NCBI RefSeq assembly: GCF_011039175.1
Contig: NZ_JAAKEN010000023.1
Span: 1 to 38,220 of the forward strand
Length of the DNA: 38,220 nt
Direction: 5' to 3'
Origin: Slackia sp. ZJ119
Lineage (GTDB): Bacteria > Actinomycetota > Coriobacteriia > Coriobacteriales > Eggerthellaceae
The notes under the pieces were generated by a model. The model saw only the letters and a program-made list of their open reading frames with translations. It was not told the DNA's origin and did no database searches. Below are positions 32,845-38,220 of this stretch, piece after piece. Both the position numbers and the translations under genes were made by a program. Positions within the stretch are counted from its first letter, which is position 1; the number at the start of each line of letters is the position of its first letter.

Positions 32845-35800
32845 ATGTCCAAAATAAAACCTCTTGCCTCCAAAACCTATGCGGGAGGGGGCAAGGTTCT
32901 CAGCGTGATCCTTGCTGGAACCCTCGCTCTTGGCATGACCCCGGCCGCCGCCCTGTCCCAGGCGGCGCTGGATGCGACTCCTGCGTACGCGACCGAGACG
33001 GCTGACGCTCAGTCTTTGACGACTTGGGATGGCTTTAATGCCAGCGATGCCGATACGATTGAGCTTACGGCTGTACCGGCGACTTCTTTTACCTACGATG
33101 GCGAATCGCACGTTTTGGCGACGACCGATTTCACGGTCCGACTCGTTGTTACCGGTGGCGCTGCGGCAGGCACGTACACCTTGGCGAATGGTGCCGCTGA
33201 AGGGGTTGAGGCGCTGTACGAGGTGACTTCTGTCGCCGATTCCGATAGCTCTCTCGTCTCCGAAAAGTCGGTGGAAAACGGCGGTGACTACACTGTCGAA
33301 ATCACTGCGACCACTGGTGCGCCCAAAGTAGACGGCAATGGTGAATATGATGAAGGTTCGGGAAGCGAACCTTCGTGTGACGCCACCCTCACTGTCGCTC
33401 CGTACTTGCTGGGGACTTCGCCGGTCACTCCGGCCAACGCTGTCGTGGGCGTCACGACGGGCGAAAAGCTGGTCGAGACCACGCTGGCCACTGCAGGAAC
33501 GACCTCTTTCGGCGTCGATATCAAAGACCTGCTGGAGGTTGCGTATACCGGCTCGACGGGCGACCAAACCAAGCCTGCCTACAATGTGGCTGGCGAGGTG
33601 GACGTTACCGTTGAGGTCAAGGACCAGGACGAAAACAAGAGCAACTATGCCTTCGCTGAAGGCGCCACGCCGGAAAATTACGTGCAAACTTTGAACAAAA
33701 AGGCTCAAGCCGAGGTCAAAGGCACTTATAACTTGGTGTTCGGCACTGCAAACCCAGACATCGTTGCCGATCCTGCGGTTTCGAAGACCAAGAATTTTCC
33801 AATTTCGCCGTTTCCGGACATAGCTGTGACTACGATGTTCCCTGGGAACCAGCCGGGCGATCCTGACGTCGAGAAGGCCATCCCTGCTGACGCCTATGAA
33901 GACGGCGTTGTTTGGAGGAAGAGCGGCGTCGTAGCAGATCCGGTCTTCCCTGGCGTGTACACGGGCAGCGCTCAGATTGGCGGTGCGAACGGCAAACAGG
34001 CCAACAACACCATTAGCCTGAAGATCGTCGGTCAGCTCGGCGACGTGACCGATGACAACAAAGAACAGATCTCGGCTACCGTTGGGGGGCAGCCTGTTTC
34101 CGGCACGGTTAAAATTGCCGGCGCTGCCACCAAGGAGGCCATCGAACAGCAGATCCTTGGTGCGCTGAAGGTGGAACTGTCTGATGGAGAATCTAAGCCC
34201 ACGACGATGGTCGTGCCTCAGGAATGCTTGAAGGTCTCCGTTCCCGGCACGGCTACGAGCGGCACGGCCGTCGTCATGGCGACCGAGGCTGCCGGCGGCC
34301 TGTACGAGGGCTCCTTCAATATCGCCTACGAATTCGGCCAGGCGTTCCCGAAGGCCGAGTTGACCTTCGATGGTGGCGAATTGCCGTACTTCGGCACCGA
34401 AGGCTACGATTTCGATAAGCTCGTGAAATTCGTCGATGACGAGGGCGAAACGATCAGCGATCGCGCTCCCCAAAAAGACACGGACTACGAGGTGAAGATC
34501 ACCCGCAAGGACGCCGAAGGCGAATTCGTCGAGGTCGAAGGCGTTGAAGACGTTGGCGAGTACAACATCGCCATCACCCCGAAGGGTACCACCTACTTCG
34601 GCGCCGTCCAAAACATCGGCGTCACGATCACGCCCGTCGAGGTGACTACGGCCAACTCGACGGCGACGTGGGACGGTCTGACCGGCGCCAGCACGAACTA
34701 CACCACCGTGTTCACCGGCTCCGAAGTGGCTCCGCTTCCCACGTACACGGTGAAGCTCGTGAATCCGTTCGATGAGGACGCCGATCCTGAGTTCTTCACG
34801 GTAAATGTTGTCAAGAAAACCGACGCTACCCCCGCCGACGCCACTGTTGTGACCTATCAGAACAACAAGAACGTCGGCGACGCCACGGCCACCGTCGAAT
34901 TCAACGGCAACTTCACCGGCGAGCTTTCGACGAACTTCGAGATCACGCAGGCCAACATCGCCAATGCGAGCGTCTCCGCTCAGTCGCAGCTCTACGTCGA
35001 GGGTGCCGACGTGACGGTCGAGAAGCCCATCGTCACCTACGGCGAAGCCACGTTGGTCGAAGGCGAGGACTATACGGTCGATCCCAAGAGCATTAAAAAG
35101 GATAGTGATGACGGGCCAGGCGTTGCCACTTACAGCTTCACCGTTGAAGGCATCGGCAACTACGCTGGCACGAAGACGGGCACCTTCAAGGTGACGAACA
35201 AGGACATCGCCGAGCTGTGGGCCATCACGGCTGACGATGGTCCGCACTTCTACAACATGGGTGAAGAAGTGCTTGCGCCGCTCACCATCAAGGATGCTAG
35301 CGCTGCTGCTGAGGTTCATGCGCTCTATGAGAACGTCACGGCTAACGATCCCGATGGCGCCTTCATCGTGGAATACGCCAACGACACCCAGGCCGGCACC
35401 GCTACGGTGACCGTCACGGGCACGGGCGACTATGCCGGCTCGCAGACGCTCACCTACGACATCCAGGCGTTGGAGCTCACCGACGCCTCTAACGCTGACG
35501 GCTCCGTGAAACTGGGCGGCGCGGACGACCTGGTCTACACGGGCAAGCAGCAAGTGCCGCGTGTGCTGACCGAGTCCGAGCTCACCCCGGTGAACGAGGG
35601 CTACGAGGACGGGCCGATTTCCTACATGGATTTCTGGGACGAGATGACGGCTGCTCCTGAGTCTGACGACTCCGGCATCAATGCTGGCACGTCGTACCTG
35701 GTCCTCACCCCGACAACCGACAACTTCACCGGCTCGGTGAAGGTTCCCTACGAGATCGCGCCTGCCGAGCTGACGTCCGAAAACGTGTCCTTTGCTGAGT

Positions 35801-36945
35801 CCATCGCCCCCGGCGCCTCTGCGTCTGACGCGGTGAAGGTCACGTTCGGCGACGCCATCCTCGTCGCCGGCACGGACTACACCGTCGAGGCTGCAGGCGA
35901 GCTTCCCGGCACGGTCGAGGCGACCGTCACGGGCAAGGGCAACTTCTCCGGCACGGTCGAGAAGGTGACGGCCAAGGTCCTCTACGACCTGTCGAAGGCC
36001 GACGTCTCGGTCGAGCCCGCCGTTTACAGCGGCGAGGCCCAGGAGCCCAAGGTCGAGGTCAGCTACGAGGCCGGCGGCGAGAAGGTCGTCGTCGACCCGG
36101 GCGCCTACGGCGTGACGGTCGAAGGCGAGGCCACCGACGCCGGCTCCTACCGGGTGACGGTGGCGGGCAACGAGGACGCCGGCTGGACGGGCGAGAAGCA
36201 GGCCGACTTCGTCATCAACCCGGCGACGGTCTCCGCCAAGCCGCAGGTGTCCTACGACGCGGCCGGCCTGCCGGTCGTGACGGTGCCCGGCCTGACCGCG
36301 AGCGACTTCGACTACAAGGCGGACCCGGCGACCAAGACCATCACGGTCACCTACAAGGGCAACTACACGGGCACGGCCACGGTCGACTACAAGCCCGCGC
36401 CCGCGCCTACGCCCGTCCCGGCCAAGGACGGCTGGGTCGGCTCCGGCGACGACTGGGCCTACTACGAGAACGGCCAGGCCGTCAAGGGCCAGTGGAAGTG
36501 GATCGACAACGCCTGGTACCACTTCGAGAAGAGCGGCCAGATGACGAACACCCAGTGGTTCCAGGACGCGGACGGCACGTGGTACCTCCTGAACCAGTCC
36601 CACAAGGGAAGCTACGGCGCCATGCTCACCGGCTGGCAGAAGGTCGGCGGCGAGTGGTACTACATGAACAAGTCCGGCGCCATGCTCTCCGGCTGGTTGA
36701 AGGACGGCGGCGAGTGGTACTACCTCAACGCCAAGCACGACGGCTCCTTCGGCCGCATGCTCACCGGCTGGGCGAAGGTCGGAGGCGACTGGTACTACCT
36801 GGACGCCTCGGGCGCCATGCTCACCGGCTGGCAGCTCGTCGGCGGCAAGTGGTACTACCTGGAAGCCTCCGGCGCCATGGCCGCAAGCGAGTGGGTCGGC
36901 CCCTACTGGGTCAACGCCTCCGGCGTGTGGACGGCCACCCGCTAA
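32845..36945 (+). CDS. Secreted surface protein with beta-rich repeats and C-terminal wall-binding repeats
   Basis: The protein has 1366 residues. A signal peptide (about 1-50; basic start, hydrophobic VILAGTLALGMT, AYA cleavage site) is followed by about 1140 residues of Gly/Thr/Val/Asp-rich beta modules. These repeat motifs such as YTVxxxxxxxxxxGTVEATVTGKGNFSG, resembling bacterial Ig-like or MBG-type domains. From about residue 1190 to the end there are Trp/Tyr repeats (GWxxxGGxWYYxxxSGAM) of the choline-/glucan-binding type, which hold proteins to the wall without covalent bonding. No LPxTG signal is present, so it does not depend on the sortase. ATG 32845 has GAAAGG 7 bases upstream; ATGs at 32788 and 32827 are less well placed. 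Codon use shifts sharply at about 35850. Confidence 0.88.
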   Translation: MSKIKPLASKTYAGGGKVLSVILAGTLALGMTPAAALSQAALDATPAYATETADAQSLTTWDGFNASDADTIELTAVPATSFTYDGESHVLATTDFTVRLVVTGGAAAGTYTLANGAAEGVEALYEVTSVADSDSSLVSEKSVENGGDYTVEITATTGAPKVDGNGEYDEGSGSEPSCDATLTVAPYLLGTSPVTPANAVVGVTTGEKLVETTLATAGTTSFGVDIKDLLEVAYTGSTGDQTKPAYNVAGEVDVTVEVKDQDENKSNYAFAEGATPENYVQTLNKKAQAEVKGTYNLVFGTANPDIVADPAVSKTKNFPISPFPDIAVTTMFPGNQPGDPDVEKAIPADAYEDGVVWRKSGVVADPVFPGVYTGSAQIGGANGKQANNTISLKIVGQLGDVTDDNKEQISATVGGQPVSGTVKIAGAATKEAIEQQILGALKVELSDGESKPTTMVVPQECLKVSVPGTATSGTAVVMATEAAGGLYEGSFNIAYEFGQAFPKAELTFDGGELPYFGTEGYDFDKLVKFVDDEGETISDRAPQKDTDYEVKITRKDAEGEFVEVEGVEDVGEYNIAITPKGTTYFGAVQNIGVTITPVEVTTANSTATWDGLTGASTNYTTVFTGSEVAPLPTYTVKLVNPFDEDADPEFFTVNVVKKTDATPADATVVTYQNNKNVGDATATVEFNGNFTGELSTNFEITQANIANASVSAQSQLYVEGADVTVEKPIVTYGEATLVEGEDYTVDPKSIKKDSDDGPGVATYSFTVEGIGNYAGTKTGTFKVTNKDIAELWAITADDGPHFYNMGEEVLAPLTIKDASAAAEVHALYENVTANDPDGAFIVEYANDTQAGTATVTVTGTGDYAGSQTLTYDIQALELTDASNADGSVKLGGADDLVYTGKQQVPRVLTESELTPVNEGYEDGPISYMDFWDEMTAAPESDDSGINAGTSYLVLTPTTDNFTGSVKVPYEIAPAELTSENVSFAESIAPGASASDAVKVTFGDAILVAGTDYTVEAAGELPGTVEATVTGKGNFSGTVEKVTAKVLYDLSKADVSVEPAVYSGEAQEPKVEVSYEAGGEKVVVDPGAYGVTVEGEATDAGSYRVTVAGNEDAGWTGEKQADFVINPATVSAKPQVSYDAAGLPVVTVPGLTASDFDYKADPATKTITVTYKGNYTGTATVDYKPAPAPTPVPAKDGWVGSGDDWAYYENGQAVKGQWKWIDNAWYHFEKSGQMTNTQWFQDADGTWYLLNQSHKGSYGAMLTGWQKVGGEWYYMNKSGAMLSGWLKDGGEWYYLNAKHDGSFGRMLTGWAKVGGDWYYLDASGAMLTGWQLVGGKWYYLEASGAMAASEWVGPYWVNASGVWTATR

Positions 36946-36988
36946 ACGGCGGCTCGTCAGTAGTTGACGCTTCTCCGAGGCCAAGGTT

Positions 36989-37158
36989 CGGGGCTTCCGC
37001 CCCGGCCTTAGGCCCCGGCGGCCGTGACCTGGGCTTCCGCCCGCGTCCCGACCGCCGGGCCCCTTGGGGGAGCCGCCTTCCTGGGGCTGGGGCCTGGGCT
37101 TCTGCTCAGGTCCCCGGCTCCGGGGTCGAGGGTTCGGCCTGGCCTGGGCTTTCGCCCA
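36989..37158. repeat. Four GGGC-tetraloop-GCCC hairpins
   Basis: Short stems occur at 36989-37004 (CGGGGC/GCCCCG, loop TTCC), about 37031-37042 (GGGC/GCCC), 37093-37110 (CCTGGGC/GCTCAGG, loop TTCT) and 37145-37158 (TGGGC/GCCCA, loop TTTC). Three of them share the word CCTGGGCTT. The first may end the surface-protein mRNA, although no T-run follows. They resemble degenerate REP-like units. Confidence 0.45.
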
Positions 37159-37506
37159 TCCTCCGCCCGCCTTTTCGATCCCGCCGACGACGTGCGGGGG
37201 CCTGCGCTCGCCCGAGCGCGAGCCCCCGCGGGCCGTCGGCCCGCGCCCGCCGCCGAGTTCGCGGCGGACCTCTTCGCGCCTTTGCCCGGGGCAACCTTTC
37301 TCATTCGACCCGCGGCGCGGCGCTGCGCGTCGGGCGACCTTTCACTTCAGCCGGACGCCGACAGAAGGGCCGGGGGCCCACGGACAGCCTTTCTTCACAA
37401 GCCCGCCCCCGGCTCCCTTTTCGCCTCGTTCGCCGACTTCGCTCTTTACGACCGCAATCCACGCTGGCCGGCGTCAATCCGGGATTCAAGGGTCAAGCTG
37501 GCGGTC

Positions 37507-37900
37507 CAGTTATGCAGCCTGTGGCAACACGTGGCATTGGAGGCAGCGGTTTTGTGCAGTTGTGCAGGCTGTGGCAACGCTCAATGGCGAACGCTGCGGT
37601 TTTGTGCAGTTATGCAGTCTGTGGCAACGCACTGCGGGGGAAAGACCGGGATTTCGTCCAGTTATGCAGCCTGTGGCAGCGTTTGACAACGGAAGCGGGA
37701 ATTCTGTGCAGTTATGCAGGCTGTGGCAATCCCCGTTTAAGCGGTGAATTCCCCCATGCTTCTGACCAGGCCTTTTGGAAACCAATAAGTTGGTATAGGG
37801 TAACTTTTTGGGGTAAATACGGAAATCCGCTGCCATACCCTGCATAACTGCACAAAAAACGAGAGTCCGTTGTCAAACGCTGCCACAGCTTGTAAATTTG
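37507..37900. repeat. 50-bp-period repeat array: five direct and two inverted units
   Basis: The core CAGTTATGCAGnCTGTGGCA occurs at 37507, 37557, 37607, 37659 and 37709 (spacings 50, 50, 52, 50). Inverted copies occupy 37831-37850 and 37881-37900, again 50 apart. Usually TTGTG or GTC precedes the core. Bases 37671-37693 and 37866-37888 are a perfect 23-bp inverted repeat, so unit 4 pairs with the last inverted copy and unit 5 with the first. Spacers are partly conserved, which argues against a CRISPR array. Confidence 0.8.
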
Positions 37901-38112
37901 CACAAGCGGCGGCGTTCTGCCTCGCCTAAGGCTTCTGTCGCTGCCGGGTTCCACTCGTCTGGAGTCTCGCCCATCCGTGATCAGGCCCCTTCCGGACCAA
38001 CGCCCGCTCGGAGTTTTCCCTCAGCCGGCCCCCTGCCTGTGCCGGCATAGTGCCCATCCGCGGTTTCGACCAACGCCAGCCCCGTTCGCCGACCCTTCAT
38101 TGAATTTGTTTT

Positions 38113-38128
38113 CTGGACAAGTGTCCAG
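38113..38128. promoter_or_regulatory. Perfect 16-bp palindrome
   Basis: CTGGACAAGTGTCCAG has 7-bp arms around AG. It lies in an AT-richer patch about 35 bases before the terminator. It could be an operator or the first stem of a structured RNA that ends at the terminator. Confidence 0.35.
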
Positions 38129-38161
38129 GTTAATTCTGCAGAAGGATGAGCCGAAGGCTCT

Positions 38162-38209
38162 GCCGCATGCGAGGGCCATCTGACCCGAGCATGCGGCCTT
38201 TTCTTTTTT
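38162..38209 (+). terminator. Rho-independent terminator at the right edge
   Basis: GCCGCATGC (38162-38170) and GCATGCGGC (38189-38197) form a perfect 9-bp stem with an 18-base loop, followed by CTTTTCTTTTTT. It ends some plus-strand transcript, yet no accepted gene lies within 1.2 kb upstream. A small hairpin GAGCC-GAA-GGCTC (38148-38160) sits directly before it. Confidence 0.8.
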
Positions 38210-38220
38210 CTAGTCTTTCC

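Larger units (their letters stand above)
36946..38220. other. Long gene-poor right end
   Basis: These 1275 bases carry only low-complexity Pro/Ala/Arg/Gly open frames, which I do not accept as genes. The first 400 bases are very GC-rich with repeated hairpins. Bases 37507-37900 hold the 50-bp repeat array, and a terminator lies near the end. The plus-strand product of that terminator, if any, is unknown. Confidence 0.6.

Noticed and set aside
37024-37686. Open frames of over 200 codons in the GC-rich right end
   Set aside because: All three forward frames stay open because stop codons are rare at such GC. The products are low-complexity Ala/Pro/Arg/Gly, and none has a plausible start site or domain.
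37507-37900. Regular repeats read as a CRISPR array
   Set aside because: The cores vary between units, the spacers share sequence with each other, two units are inverted, and no cas gene is present.

Overview
The window looks like chromosomal DNA of a high-GC Gram-positive actinobacterium, most likely class Coriobacteriia (Eggerthellaceae/Slackia-like). I infer this from the G/C-ending codons, a TAXI-type TRAP transporter, a giant Cna_B/VaFE-repeat wall protein with a class B sortase, a second surface protein with Trp/Tyr-rich wall-binding repeats, and a HisZ-HisG fusion. No taxonomic search was possible.

Layout. Bases 1-630: an uncharacterised AT-richer edge, then a tiny gene for a hydrophobic/charged peptide (copy 1 of a candidate type I toxin-antitoxin locus). 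Bases 679-5577: Mrp/ApbC Fe-S carrier (minus), an MTA/SAH-deaminase-type amidohydrolase (plus), and an EF-G-like GTPase (plus) behind a structured leader. Bases 5591-14502 (minus): a 2688-residue surface protein and, just downstream, its probable sortase. Bases 14968-18305 (plus): glmS, acpS and the NAD(P)HX dehydratase nnrD. Bases 18435-22896: a LysR regulator divergent from a TAXI solute-binding lipoprotein and its fused TRAP permease. Bases 22930-24183: an RmlD-like reductase and a small membrane protein. Bases 24311-32048: a histidine operon, hisZG-D-C-B-H-A-F, with hisI set apart behind a terminator and a long inverted repeat. Bases 32115-32397: copy 2 of the small-peptide locus. Bases 32845-36945: a 1366-residue secreted surface protein. 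Bases 36946-38220: no convincing gene, but GC-rich hairpins, a 50-bp-period repeat array with an inverted partner, and a strong terminator.

The main discovery candidate is the pair of small-peptide loci near 320-620 and 32115-32397. The peptides have diverged (46 and 36 residues), yet the loci share one layout. Each has an extended -10 promoter, a leader whose Shine-Dalgarno lies in a hairpin with a 4-nt loop, a short peptide with a charged C-terminus, and a hairpin at the stop codon that reads as a terminator on the opposite strand. Each also has a 3' tail complementary to the 5' leader in several blocks, and a TGCTATAAT extended -10 firing antisense into the tail. Several differences between copies are compensated on both sides of the stems. 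This is the architecture expected of hok- or Fst-like type I toxin mRNAs with a cis-antisense RNA antitoxin. I do not recognise the peptide family.

The second non-coding signal is the array at 37507-37900: five direct and two inverted units at a near-exact 50-bp pitch. Related single motifs may lie upstream of the TRAP operon and of the second surface protein, which hints at a shared DNA-binding factor; that link is inference.
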